In this document: positions 1 to 7,220 of the stretch, piece by piece | Position numbering within the stretch: the first letter of the stretch is position 1 | Layout: each line of letters opens with the position of its first letter | NCBI RefSeq assembly: GCF_000312505.2 | Contig: NZ_HG326226.1 | Span: 124,001 to 188,000 of the forward strand | Reading direction: 5' to 3' | Length of the DNA stretch: 64,000 nucleotides | Origin: Fenollaria massiliensis | Lineage (GTDB): Bacteria > Bacillota > Clostridia > Tissierellales > Peptoniphilaceae | Translations under genes and position numbers: made by a program | The notes under the pieces: generated by a model | Databases searched by the model: none | Told to the model about the DNA's origin: nothing | What the model saw: only the letters and a program-made list of their open reading frames with translations

Positions 1-1036
1 TAAGAGGATGTATCCTGACTATATCTCTGCTAAGAAGATGAGAGAAAATTATGAAGGCAATGTTTTTGCGCCTATGGGCTGCAGAGCGTTTTTATCGCCA
101 TGGAAGGATAAGGACGGCAATTACAAATTTGACGGCAGATTCAACATGGGTGTTGTTTCTCTAAATTTACCGCAAATAGCTATTGTTAGCGGCGGCGACG
201 AAGATAAATTTTTTGAAATTCTTGACAAGAGGCTTGACCTTTGCAGAAAGGCTTGTCTACTTAGATACGATATATTAAAGAATGTTACAAGCGATTCATC
301 TCCAATTCACTGGAGACACGGCGCTATCGCAAGACTTGAAGAGCATGAGCCAATCAGACCACTTCTTGAGAATGGTTATGCAACTGTAACTTTGGGCTAT
401 ATAGGTCTATATGAAGCGACTTATCTAGTTCGCCACACTACTCATACTGACGAGCACGCGACTGATTTTGCGCTAAAAGTTATGAGAACTATGAATGAAA
501 AATTAAATTCTTGGAAGATGGAAGATGGTCTTGGTTATGCGCTTTACGGCACTCCTGCTGAAAGTCTTTGCTATAGATTTGCTAAGAAGGACCTTGAAAG
601 ATTCGGCGAAATTAAAAATGTAACTGACAAGGGTTATTACACAAACTCTTTCCATGTTGATGTTAGAGAAAATATATCTGTATTTGATAAATTTAAGTTT
701 GAGGCTCAGTTCCAAACACTTTCAAAGGGTGGATGTATCAGTTACGCTGAAATACCTAACATGGGTCATAACTTAGAAGCGCTTGAAACTATAGTTCAAT
801 ACATCTATGACAATATTCAATATGCAGAATTCAATACAAAATCAGACTATTGCCACGTTTGCGGCTATGATGGCGAGATCATTATCAATGATCATAACGA
901 ATGGGAATGCCCACAATGCCACAACAAAGACCAAGCTAAGATGAATGTTACAAGAAGGACATGCGGCTACCTTGGCGAAAACTTCTGGAATGAAGGCAAA
1001 ACTAAGGAGATAAAGCAAAGGGTACTTCACATATAA
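1..1036 (+). CDS. nrdD: Anaerobic ribonucleoside-triphosphate reductase, large subunit (5' end outside window)
   Basis: C-terminal part of the oxygen-sensitive class III ribonucleotide reductase, which makes dNTPs anaerobically using a glycyl radical. The frame is open from base 2 with no stop upstream, so the gene continues to the left; the first ATG at base 8 is probably internal. Near the end two Cys pairs (CHVC and CPQC, about residues 284-305 of the visible 342) form the structural zinc site, followed by the glycyl-radical motif RRTCGYLG, whose Gly carries the radical. The TAA stop shares a base with the ATG of the activase gene nrdG, showing translational coupling. Confidence 0.97.
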   Translation, partial: KRMYPDYISAKKMRENYEGNVFAPMGCRAFLSPWKDKDGNYKFDGRFNMGVVSLNLPQIAIVSGGDEDKFFEILDKRLDLCRKACLLRYDILKNVTSDSSPIHWRHGAIARLEEHEPIRPLLENGYATVTLGYIGLYEATYLVRHTTHTDEHATDFALKVMRTMNEKLNSWKMEDGLGYALYGTPAESLCYRFAKKDLERFGEIKNVTDKGYYTNSFHVDVRENISVFDKFKFEAQFQTLSKGGCISYAEIPNMGHNLEALETIVQYIYDNIQYAEFNTKSDYCHVCGYDGEIIINDHNEWECPQCHNKDQAKMNVTRRTCGYLGENFWNEGKTKEIKQRVLHI

Positions 1037-1545
1037 TGAATTACGCGCAAATTAGGAAGTACGACATAGCGAACGGCCCAGGCGTTAGAACGACTATATT
1101 CTTGACGGGTTGTACTTTAAATTGCAAGAACTGTTTCAATAAAGAGTATCAAAACTTTCATTTCGGAAAAGTTTTTGACGAAAAAGCCTTCGAAGAGGTC
1201 ATGGATTGCTTAAGTGATGCAAATATCAGTGGTTTATCGGTTTTAGGCGGCGAGCCCTTCGATAACCTAGCTGGTCTTAAGGAATTCATCTCAAAAGTTA
1301 GAGCAAATTGCGAAAAAGACATTTGGATTTACTCCGGCTACACTTTTGAAGAGCTTTTAGAAAAGGACGGCGCTATGGACGTCTTGAAGAATATAGATGT
1401 TTTGGTGGACGGACGCTTCGTCGAAGACCTAAAAGATTTGAAGCTAAAGTTCAGAGGCTCCTCTAATCAAAGAATTATCGATGTGAAGAGGACACTTGAA
1501 GAAGATGAAATTTTACTCATGGATAAATATATGAAGGAAGATTGA
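1036..1545 (+). CDS. nrdG: Anaerobic ribonucleotide reductase activating protein (radical SAM)
   Basis: 169-residue radical-SAM activase that generates the glycyl radical on NrdD. The motif CTLNCKNC near residues 26-33 is the CxxxCxxC [4Fe-4S]/SAM site and GGEPF near residue 72 is the usual radical-SAM glycine motif. Length is normal for NrdG. It starts inside the stop of nrdD (one-base overlap), and a terminator begins within its last codons, so nrdD-nrdG form the end of a transcription unit. Confidence 0.96.
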   Translation: MNYAQIRKYDIANGPGVRTTIFLTGCTLNCKNCFNKEYQNFHFGKVFDEKAFEEVMDCLSDANISGLSVLGGEPFDNLAGLKEFISKVRANCEKDIWIYSGYTFEELLEKDGAMDVLKNIDVLVDGRFVEDLKDLKLKFRGSSNQRIIDVKRTLEEDEILLMDKYMKED

Positions 1546-1566
1546 TTATTCAGTCTTCTTTTTTTA
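1537..1566 (+). terminator. Rho-independent terminator after nrdG
   Basis: Nine-pair stem GAAGATTGA / TCAGTCTTC with a TTAT loop followed by seven T. The left arm includes the nrdG stop codon. Confidence 0.85.
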
Positions 1567-1576
1567 TGCCAAAGCG

Positions 1577-1605
1577 TTGACAAAGCGTGGTCTATGGTGT
1601 AGACT
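1577..1605 (+). promoter_or_regulatory. Promoter of the ATP-grasp gene
   Basis: TTGACA at 1577-1582, 17-base spacer, TAGACT at 1600-1605, followed by a GGAGGT ribosome site at 1624-1629 and the ATG at 1635. The -10 is only a 4 of 6 match. Confidence 0.5.
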
Positions 1606-1634
1606 AAATATATAATTAGATTTGGAGGTAAATT

Positions 1635-2810
1635 ATGAAATATAACGCTATAATTCTTGGAACTGATCACAATTCATACTCAGTTGCAAGAAGTTTTTTT
1701 GAAGCATATAATGAAAAGCCAATAGTTGTCGGAGCGGCTCTGCTTGTGCCTTTCGTTGCAAGTGCCATCGCCGATATACACATCGTTAAGGATTTTTCAA
1801 GCGATGATGATGTTTTTGTAAATACATTAAATAAAATTGCAAAAGAAAGAGAAGAAGAGGATTTTATTTTCTTCGCACCAACTGAGCACTATGTCGATTT
1901 GCTTGTAAGGAACGAGGATAAATTCGATTTCAAGGCGCATATACCATATCCAGATCCAAAAGAGGCTGAAAAACTCATACTAAAGTCTGAATTTTATAAA
2001 ATTCTTGAAAATATTGGCGTTGCCTATCCAAAAACTTTTATAGCGAATAAAAATAATTATCAAAGCGTTAATATCGAAGGCGAAGCATTTTTAAAAGCTG
2101 ATGAGTATAACGATTTTTTAGAGTCAAATGCTACCAATATACAAAAAGGCTATCACGCGATGAAGAAAGATGAGACGCTAGCTATACTTGAAGAGATTTA
2201 CAAGAGTAATTATACTGGCTCCATCATAGTTCAAGATTATATTCATGGCGGACAAGGAACTGAGTACTCGCTTAATGGCTACAGAGCGCACAATGGCAAG
2301 GTCTCAATGGTCTTAGCAAGAAATCTACTCTCTGATATGAGGCCTATGTGGGTCGGTAATCATTTGGTTCAAGTTGATCATTTCGATGAAGAGATGTTTA
2401 ATACAGCGGAAAAAATTGTATCTAGCCTTGATTATAAAGGACTATTTAATTTTGATTTCAAAAAAGATTCAAAGACAGGCAAAATTTATACACTTGAGAT
2501 GAATATTAGACAAGGCAGAACTTTTTATTACGCTACACTTGGCGGAGTGAATTTAATGAAAATAGCTATCGATGACATGATACTGGGCAAATCGGTGAGC
2601 GAAAGGACAAAAAGAGCCTTCATGCTCACAGCCATTGACAAAGATATTTGCAGGGAGCACCTTGACAAAGAACTATTAAACGAATTCGATAAAAAAGAAA
2701 GGCTTGAGAACACTGCCATTCATATAGTAAATGAGAGGGATGCTGCTCCCGAAAGGGTAGAGAGGGTCAGAAATGCGCTTAAACGTCAAGCGGATGATTT
2801 ATATAAATAA
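1635..2810 (+). CDS. ATP-grasp carboxylate-amine ligase
   Basis: 391-residue ATP-grasp enzyme, a family joining a carboxylate to an amine through an acyl phosphate. The N-terminal nucleotide-like domain begins with MKYNAIILGTD; the ATP-grasp core lies roughly at residues 110-310, with ATP-contacting acidic residues in IIVQDYIHGGQG and a metal-binding segment FNFDFK...LEMNIRQGR. It stands alone between two terminated units with its own promoter and GGAGGT site. It resembles enzymes annotated as carboxylate-amine ligases and D-aspartate ligases of Gram-positive peptidoglycan; anaerobic cocci often have D-Asp or D-Glu bridges, so a cell-wall role is possible. The substrate cannot be read from the sequence. 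Confidence 0.8.
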   Translation: MKYNAIILGTDHNSYSVARSFFEAYNEKPIVVGAALLVPFVASAIADIHIVKDFSSDDDVFVNTLNKIAKEREEEDFIFFAPTEHYVDLLVRNEDKFDFKAHIPYPDPKEAEKLILKSEFYKILENIGVAYPKTFIANKNNYQSVNIEGEAFLKADEYNDFLESNATNIQKGYHAMKKDETLAILEEIYKSNYTGSIIVQDYIHGGQGTEYSLNGYRAHNGKVSMVLARNLLSDMRPMWVGNHLVQVDHFDEEMFNTAEKIVSSLDYKGLFNFDFKKDSKTGKIYTLEMNIRQGRTFYYATLGGVNLMKIAIDDMILGKSVSERTKRAFMLTAIDKDICREHLDKELLNEFDKKERLENTAIHIVNERDAAPERVERVRNALKRQADDLYK

Positions 2811-2826
2811 TCTTTATAAAAAATTC

Positions 2827-2855
2827 TTGACAAATGGGGAAAATTATTATATACT
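2827..2855 (+). promoter_or_regulatory. Promoter of the rpsF-ssb-rpsR operon
   Basis: TTGACA at 2827-2832, exact 17-base spacer, TATACT at 2850-2855. Predicted start of transcription is near 2861, immediately ahead of two hairpins. Confidence 0.8.
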
Positions 2856-2857
2856 AA

Positions 2858-2890
2858 CAAGGTAACCTTGCTCTTTATTTATTAAAGAGC
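2858..2890 (+). promoter_or_regulatory. Two-hairpin leader of rpsF operon
   Basis: Two adjacent inverted repeats fill the 5' leader: CAAGG-TAA-CCTTG (2858-2870) and the perfect 8-bp stem GCTCTTTA / TAAAGAGC (2870-2877 with 2883-2890). Many rpsF operons are autoregulated by the S6:S18 complex binding a leader hairpin; the CCG bulge that marks that motif is not evident here, so this may be a divergent form or only an mRNA-stabilising 5' hairpin. Confidence 0.5.
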
Positions 2891-2915
2891 CATAAGTCCA
2901 AAAGGAGGTGGAAAG

Positions 2916-3206
2916 ATGAAAAAATATGAAGCAATGTATGTTTTTTATCCTGAAACAAGTGAGGAAGCTAGAAATAAATTCCTTGATAGGATAAAATCAG
3001 TTATCGAAGCACAAGAAGGTAAAGTAACTAACACTGATGATTGGGGCCTAAGAAAATTAGCATACCAAATCAAATTTAAAACTGAAGGCTACTACTTCTT
3101 AATGAACTTTGAAGCAGAAGAAGCTGTAATTCTAGAACTTACAAGAATTGCAAGAATCACAGACGTTTTACTACGTCACATGATAGTAACAGACGAAGAT
3201 AAATAA
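2916..3206 (+). CDS. rpsF: 30S ribosomal protein S6
   Basis: 96 residues, full length. Starts MKKYEAMYVF and carries the typical W-G-x-R-x-L-A-Y-x-I segment (DDWGLRKLAYQIK). S6 pairs with S18 on the 30S platform, and the S18 gene is two genes downstream. A strong GGAGGTGG site precedes the ATG. Confidence 0.97.
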   Translation: MKKYEAMYVFYPETSEEARNKFLDRIKSVIEAQEGKVTNTDDWGLRKLAYQIKFKTEGYYFLMNFEAEEAVILELTRIARITDVLLRHMIVTDEDK

Positions 3207-3217
3207 GAGGTGAAGAG

Positions 3218-3673
3218 ATGAACGTATGTAGTTTAATCGGAAGATTAACAAGAGATCCTGAGCTAAGATACACACCTAACACAAATCAAGCAGTTATCAC
3301 ATTTACTATAGCTGTTGATAAGGGTTTATCAAGAGAAAAAAGAGAAGAAATGGAAGCAAAGAACATGCCAACAGCAGACTTTATTTCCATCGTAGCTTGG
3401 GGTAGAACTGCAGAGAATATCAGTAATTATGTTTCAAAGGGCAACATGGTTGGAGTAACAGGTAGGATTCAATCTAGAACATACGAAGCTAAAGACGGTA
3501 CAAAAAGATATGTAACAGAAGTCATAGCTTCATCAGTAGAATTTCTAGAAAGAAGAAATATTACATCACAATCTCCAAACCAATCACACGAAGATTACTT
3601 CAGTAGCGACGAAGATTTTTCAAACGTTGACGAAGGCTTTGCTCCTGGAAGCAATAGGGATATTCCATTTTAA
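3218..3673 (+). CDS. ssb: Single-stranded DNA-binding protein
   Basis: 151 residues. OB-fold domain (about 1-105) starts [19 protein letters not shown], followed by a short polar linker and the acidic tail ending DIPF, which recruits replication and repair partners. Placement between rpsF and rpsR is the classic bacterial order. Ribosome site GAGGTG directly upstream. Confidence 0.97.
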   Translation: MNVCSLIGRLTRDPELRYTPNTNQAVITFTIAVDKGLSREKREEMEAKNMPTADFISIVAWGRTAENISNYVSKGNMVGVTGRIQSRTYEAKDGTKRYVTEVIASSVEFLERRNITSQSPNQSHEDYFSSDEDFSNVDEGFAPGSNRDIPF

Positions 3674-3690
3674 TTAAAGGAGGGAATATA

Positions 3691-3915
3691 ATGCAAAGAA
3701 GATTCAGACCTAGAAAAAAAGTATGTGCTTTCTGCCAAGAAAAGAATGAACACATAGATTATAAAGATGTAGCAAAACTAAGAAAATACATCACAGAAAA
3801 AGGTAAAATCTTACCAAGAAGAATAACAGGCACTTGCGCTAAACACCAAAGAGAAATCACAACAGCTATTAAAAGAGCAAGACAAGTGGCGCTATTACCA
3901 TATACTCAAGACTAG
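3691..3915 (+). CDS. rpsR: 30S ribosomal protein S18
   Basis: 74 residues, normal length, basic, with the conserved segment [14 protein letters not shown]. Contains CAFCQE near the N terminus and one later Cys. Last gene of the operon; the first plausible terminator lies about 155 bases downstream behind a dispersed repeat, so the mRNA has a long 3' tail. Confidence 0.97.
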   Translation: MQRRFRPRKKVCAFCQEKNEHIDYKDVAKLRKYITEKGKILPRRITGTCAKHQREITTAIKRARQVALLPYTQD

Positions 3916-3940
3916 TGCACTTTTGCATTAAAATCGCGGT

Positions 3941-4018
3941 CTTTGCTAGTTTCGAATTTTTTGTCGCTGCGGAGTGCAGTTCGCACACCTCACTCCAAAA
4001 AATTCTGTACAACGCAAA
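3941..4018. repeat. Dispersed intergenic repeat R1, copy a
   Basis: About 78 bases closely matching 46394-46471. It is a long imperfect palindrome: outer arms GAATTTTTTG / CAAAAAATTC, inner arms GGAGTG / CACTCC. Together with hairpin A and the cassette at 4258-4384 it accounts for most of the 576-base gene-free stretch between rpsR and the acetyltransferase gene. No coding potential is credible here. Confidence 0.75.
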
Positions 4019-4070
4019 TCCCATCGATTTTCTTTGCAAAATTGCGGTATAGCGAAATAAATAAATTATT

Positions 4071-4102
4071 AAAAGCTTTCATTTATTTGGAAGCTTTTTT
4101 TG
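4071..4102 (+). terminator. Terminator downstream of rpsR
   Basis: Ten-pair stem AAAAGCTTTC / GGAAGCTTTT around an 8-base loop, ending in a T run to about 4101. Confidence 0.75.
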
Positions 4103-4130
4103 ATGGGAAACGCAAATCCATCGTAGCGCA

Positions 4131-4166
4131 AAGGTTCTCGGCTGTTTACAGGCGAGGTTCTTCTTT
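4131..4166. repeat. Hairpin element A (AAGGTTCT...GAGGTTCTTC family)
   Basis: AAGGTT, then stem CTCG-g-CTGT / ACAG-g-CGAG (4137-4145 with 4148-4156), then GTTCTTCTTT. It is one of at least six copies in the window in which the flanks are kept and the stem sequence changes while remaining paired. Confidence 0.65.
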
Positions 4167-4257
4167 AATCTAAAAAATCAGGCGAAATTTTTGTGCTTAC
4201 GAAATCACGGTATAGCAAAATAAAGAAATTTTTGGTATTTATTGAATAAATATTATT

Positions 4258-4384
4258 AAAGGCTTTCACTTTGGTGAGAGCTTTTTTAACGCTTTATTAC
4301 AAATTTATTAAGAATCAAAAAATTCCTTTTATTTATAATTGCATGGGCATACAATATATATATATTAGTAAAAAGTGATAACAA
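4258..4384 (+). repeat. Orphan terminator/promoter cassette, copy 0
   Basis: Fourth and most diverged copy of the cassette found before the three secreted-protein paralogues (5314, 6483, 11110). It holds the hairpin GGCTTTCAC / GTGAGAGCT with six T, then TTATTACAAATTTATTAAGAATC, a TATATATATATTAG tract and AAAAAGTGATAACAAG, but no MKKFLSF-type gene follows. It appears to be what is left of a lost paralogue. Confidence 0.6.
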
Positions 4385-4409
4385 GATTGTAATATTTACT
4401 GCAAGAGTC

Positions 4410-4438
4410 TAGACAGGCGAGGGACTATGTGATATAAT
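4410..4438 (+). promoter_or_regulatory. Promoter of the GNAT gene
   Basis: TAGACA at 4410-4415, 17-base spacer, TATAAT at 4433-4438 with an extended -10 TGA just before it. It is separate from the orphan cassette upstream and probably came in with the acetyltransferase gene. Confidence 0.7.
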
Positions 4439-4491
4439 ATAACTAGATAAATTAGAATTTATCGGGATAAAAGAGAGGACTGCAAGGCCAT

Positions 4492-5022
4492 ATGAAGCAT
4501 GAAGAAATAAGAGGAAAAAAAATTATACTGCGCAGGCAAAGAGAAGAAGATGCTCCGTTTTTCGCCTATTGGTTTAATCAGCCGCAGGTTATGTTTCAAT
4601 GCGGATTTGAGAAGACAACCGATCAAGAAGAAGAGAAAAGAACTATTAACGTCAGCCACAAATCGGAAGACTCGGTTTGGTTTACGATTACTGATCTTGA
4701 CGGTAATATTATTGGCGAGACCGGTTTGCTCCGTATGTTTCCCGCGTGGCACCAAACCGATCTGACGATTATTATTCCAGACCCTGAAATGCAGCATAAA
4801 GGATATGGTTCGGAAGCAATCCGCATCATGCTGGACATGGCATTTCATGAGTATGAGATGCATCGTGTCTCGATCGGCGTGGTAGGGTTGAATACAGATG
4901 CACTGGAATTCTACAAGAAAATCGGTTTCAAGCAGGAAGGTATTTTAGAAGAGGCATATTATTATAACGATGAGTACAGCGATTTTATAATGATGCGAAT
5001 CCTTAGCCAAGAATGGAAATAA
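4492..5022 (+). CDS. GNAT family N-acetyltransferase (RimJ/RimL type)
   Basis: 176 residues. The GNAT fold is visible: an N-terminal strand IILRRQREEDAPFF, an acetyl-CoA loop HKGYGSEA near residues 103-110, and a C-terminal FYKKIGFKQEGILEE segment. Such enzymes transfer acetyl from acetyl-CoA to an amine such as a protein N terminus, polyamine or antibiotic; the substrate is unknown. Base and codon use are visibly less AT-biased than in neighbours (CGC, CCG, GGC, CTG are frequent). It sits alone with its own promoter and terminator between two copies of a duplicated cassette, which suggests horizontal arrival. The ribosome site is weak (GAGAGG 13 bases upstream, or AAGG closer). Confidence 0.85.
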   Translation: MKHEEIRGKKIILRRQREEDAPFFAYWFNQPQVMFQCGFEKTTDQEEEKRTINVSHKSEDSVWFTITDLDGNIIGETGLLRMFPAWHQTDLTIIIPDPEMQHKGYGSEAIRIMLDMAFHEYEMHRVSIGVVGLNTDALEFYKKIGFKQEGILEEAYYYNDEYSDFIMMRILSQEWK

Positions 5023-5071
5023 GCGACAAATCCCAGTTTGTCGAGCTAAATAATTAAATAGAAATGAAAGA

Positions 5072-5105
5072 GATGATAGATAATTAAACTCTATCGTCTT
5101 TTTTT
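5072..5105 (+). terminator. Terminator of the GNAT gene
   Basis: Nine-pair stem GATGATAGA / TCTATCGTC with a 9-base loop and seven T. The 470 bases between the GNAT gene and the next gene also hold a degenerate copy of the GGGTTCTTCTTT hairpin element (about 5217-5262) and cassette copy 1; nothing else is seen. Confidence 0.8.
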
Positions 5106-5313
5106 ATACTCAAAATTAGGAGTTTAAAATGGTAAGGATAAGAAGTCCCACTTAAAACAATTAAATATATAAGACAGCTAGCGATTGATATAGGTTCAGT
5201 CGCTTTTTGATGCACTTCGTCTAAAACGGCATCGTGGAAGGGTGGGGTTCTTCTTTCTTCAAAAAATCACTATAAATTTTGTGCTTTCTTAGAAAATATA
5301 AATTAAAAAACTT

Positions 5314-5492
5314 TAAAGGTTTTCACTTCGGTGAGAGCTTTTTTGATGCTTGCTTTAAAGCTCCATTAATATGGACTTTTTAGTGCTTTATTACAAATTT
5401 ATTAAAAATCATGAAAATCAATTTATTTATACTTGTGCGGGTATATAATATATATAGGTAAAGCAGTAAAAAGTGATAAAAGGAGGGTTATT
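5314..5492 (+). repeat. Terminator/promoter cassette, copy 1
   Basis: Hairpin AAGGTTTTCAC-TTCG-GTGAGAGCTT with a UUCG tetraloop and T tail (5314-5343), an extra insert, then a conserved segment with TATAAT at 5444-5449, AAAAAGTGATAAA and the ribosome site AGGAGG at 5481-5486. Near-identical sequence precedes the genes at 6624 and 11250. No good -35 is visible at 17 bases, so an activator may be needed. Confidence 0.75.
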
Positions 5493-6431
5493 ATGAAAAA
5501 GTTTTTATCATTTGTTCTAGTATTTGTGCTAGTTTTGTCAATGTCTATGAACATTTCAATGGCTAAGTTTGACGAGACTGGTGCTAAGGAAATTGAATTT
5601 CCTCTTGATGTGGAGGCTAAAGATTCTAGTGTGAGTATAGGCGAGAAGGAATATCCTATAAAAAATGCTACTATACTATTTGTTAACGGCGAACTTCTTC
5701 CAAAAGTAGAGATTCTTCTTGAAGATGACAAGCCTCTTATTCCTATCAGGGCGCTTTCTGAGAAACTTGGCTACAAGATTGAGTGGAACGCTAATGAGAG
5801 AAAAGTTATGCTAGTAAAAGATAAGTCTACGATTGAGCTTTTTATAGGAAAAAATACTGCACGTGTTGATGGCAAAGACTATAAGATGGGCAAATTAGTT
5901 AAGATTATAAATAATACAACATATATTCCACTAAGCTTTATAGATAAGGCTATGGGACTTGAAGTTGTTGATACTAAAGAGATGGAGGGTTTATATCCTA
6001 AGTATTACGAGACTCAAATGCCATTATCACCTGAAAAAACTATAGTTACTTCTATGAGAAATATCTTTATTGACGAAGAGCATGAGTATTTGGACAAATC
6101 TACTGGAGAAGAAACTATGAAGCTAGTACAAAAGAAGTGCACAGAAGGCCTTAAGAACTTTGAAAAGAGCACAAGAGAACGCATTGAAAAATCTAAGGAA
6201 ATTCAAGAACGTTTTGATGGAGTTTTTAAAGACATTAAAAGGGAAATAGATAGAATGATTTATTTGGGGGAAGTTTCAAAATTTTATAAATACACTATAG
6301 GTGTTTATGATATTTATTATGACAGAACAGATGGAAAGATTTATTTTGAGATACCTTCATCAGGTACAATTATTAAGGAAATGGATGTGAATGATCCAGA
6401 TTTATATACGGCGACATTTGTAGCTGGCTAG
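5493..6431 (+). CDS. Secreted protein with copper amine oxidase N-terminal-like domain, paralogue 1
   Basis: 312 residues from the ATG at 5493, chosen because AGGAGG lies 6 bases upstream; an in-frame ATG 60 bases earlier lies in the promoter region. Signal peptide about residues 1-24 ending SMA. Residues about 40-150 hold the fold often named copper amine oxidase N-terminal-like: YPIKNATILFVNGE, PLIPIRALSEKLGYKIEW and a repeat ending in TTYIPLSFI. Despite the name this domain in Firmicutes is usually a non-enzymatic surface module. The rest is family-specific and ends KYTIGVYDIYYDRTDG. Closest relative in the window is the gene at 11250. Function unknown. Confidence 0.8.
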   Translation: MKKFLSFVLVFVLVLSMSMNISMAKFDETGAKEIEFPLDVEAKDSSVSIGEKEYPIKNATILFVNGELLPKVEILLEDDKPLIPIRALSEKLGYKIEWNANERKVMLVKDKSTIELFIGKNTARVDGKDYKMGKLVKIINNTTYIPLSFIDKAMGLEVVDTKEMEGLYPKYYETQMPLSPEKTIVTSMRNIFIDEEHEYLDKSTGEETMKLVQKKCTEGLKNFEKSTRERIEKSKEIQERFDGVFKDIKREIDRMIYLGEVSKFYKYTIGVYDIYYDRTDGKIYFEIPSSGTIIKEMDVNDPDLYTATFVAG

Positions 6432-6482
6432 TGCTTTCGTGTTAAAATTACAATCTTTGTTAGTTTCGAATAAATATTATAA

Positions 6483-6623
6483 AAAGGCTTTCACTTTTGT
6501 GAGAGCTTTTTTGATGATTTCTTACAAATTTGTTAAAAATCACGAAAATCCATTTACTTTTACTGGGGGGGGTATATAATATATATAGGTAAAGCAATAA
6601 AAAGTGATAAAAGGAGATTTATT
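6483..6623 (+). repeat. Terminator/promoter cassette, copy 2, with G8 tract
   Basis: Hairpin AAAGGCTTTCAC / GTGAGAGCTTTTTT (6483-6494 with 6499-6512), then the shared promoter segment with TATAAT at 6575-6580 and ribosome site AGGAG. Unlike the other copies, the spacer just before the -10 contains an uninterrupted run of eight G (about 6565-6572). Confidence 0.75.
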
Positions 6624-7211
6624 ATGAAAAAGTTTTTATCATTTGTTTTAGTATTTATGCTAGTTTTGTCCATGTCTATGAGCATTTCTATGGCGAAGCT
6701 TGATGAGACTGGTGCAAAGGAAATTAGTTTTGGAACTGATAGGGGAGCTGAAGATGCCATTATATGTATCGATGACAAAACTTATCCTATTAAGAACGGA
6801 ACTATATTATTCATCAATGGAGAGATAATTCCTGAAGCTGAGGTAATCATGGACGGCGGCAAGGCAATGCTACCACTAAGGCTTATTGCTGAAAAGCTTG
6901 GCTACGAAGTTGGCTGGAATAATAAAGAAAGAAAAGTTACTCTTGTAAAGGATGATAAAAATTTAAGAGTTGCCATTGGCGGAGCGTCTTTAGATGCAAA
7001 ATCAGAAAGTGAAATACTAAAAAATATTATTAATGACAAGTTTTCAATATCCATAGTAGTGACACACAGATTTAAAAATATTAAAAAATATGACGAAATA
7101 ATAGTTATGAAAGACGGAGAAATAGAATCAAAAGGTAACCATGCATATTTAATGAAGAATTCAGCAGTATATAGAGATTTATATATTGCACAAAAAGAAA
7201 TGATGAAATGA
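6624..7211 (+). CDS. Chimeric gene: secreted-protein paralogue 2 fused to an ABC exporter ATPase tail
   Basis: 195 residues. Residues 1 to about 118 match the paralogues at 5493 and 11250: signal peptide ending SMA, YPIKNGTILFINGE, AMLPLRLIAEKLGY and KVTLVK. From about residue 121 the sequence is instead the end of an ABC exporter nucleotide-binding domain: ASLDAKSE (D-loop region), VVTHR with the H-loop His at 148, YDEIIVMKDGEIESKG, and a helical tail. The join is near base 6982. Walker A, signature and Walker B are all missing, so no ATPase is possible, and the ABC part would be exported by the signal peptide. The stop lies 9 bases before the GTG of the ABC gene downstream. This looks like a deletion or recombination joint; it is probably not functional but may feed transcription into the ABC module. 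Confidence 0.75.
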   Translation: MKKFLSFVLVFMLVLSMSMSISMAKLDETGAKEISFGTDRGAEDAIICIDDKTYPIKNGTILFINGEIIPEAEVIMDGGKAMLPLRLIAEKLGYEVGWNNKERKVTLVKDDKNLRVAIGGASLDAKSESEILKNIINDKFSISIVVTHRFKNIKKYDEIIVMKDGEIESKGNHAYLMKNSAVYRDLYIAQKEMMK

Positions 7212-7220
7212 GGTGAAAAT

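Noticed and set aside
3943-4173. 76-residue open frame after rpsR
   Set aside because: It is made of dispersed repeats and a terminator, with no ribosome site.
4459-4863. 134-residue open frame antisense to the GNAT gene
   Set aside because: Fully covered by a well-supported gene on the other strand; no start signals.
5433-5492. Twenty extra N-terminal residues for paralogue 1 (and the same at 11190 for paralogue 3)
   Set aside because: The upstream ATG lies before or in the -10 region, so it would not be transcribed; the AGGAGG site and signal peptide fix the start at 5493 and 11250.
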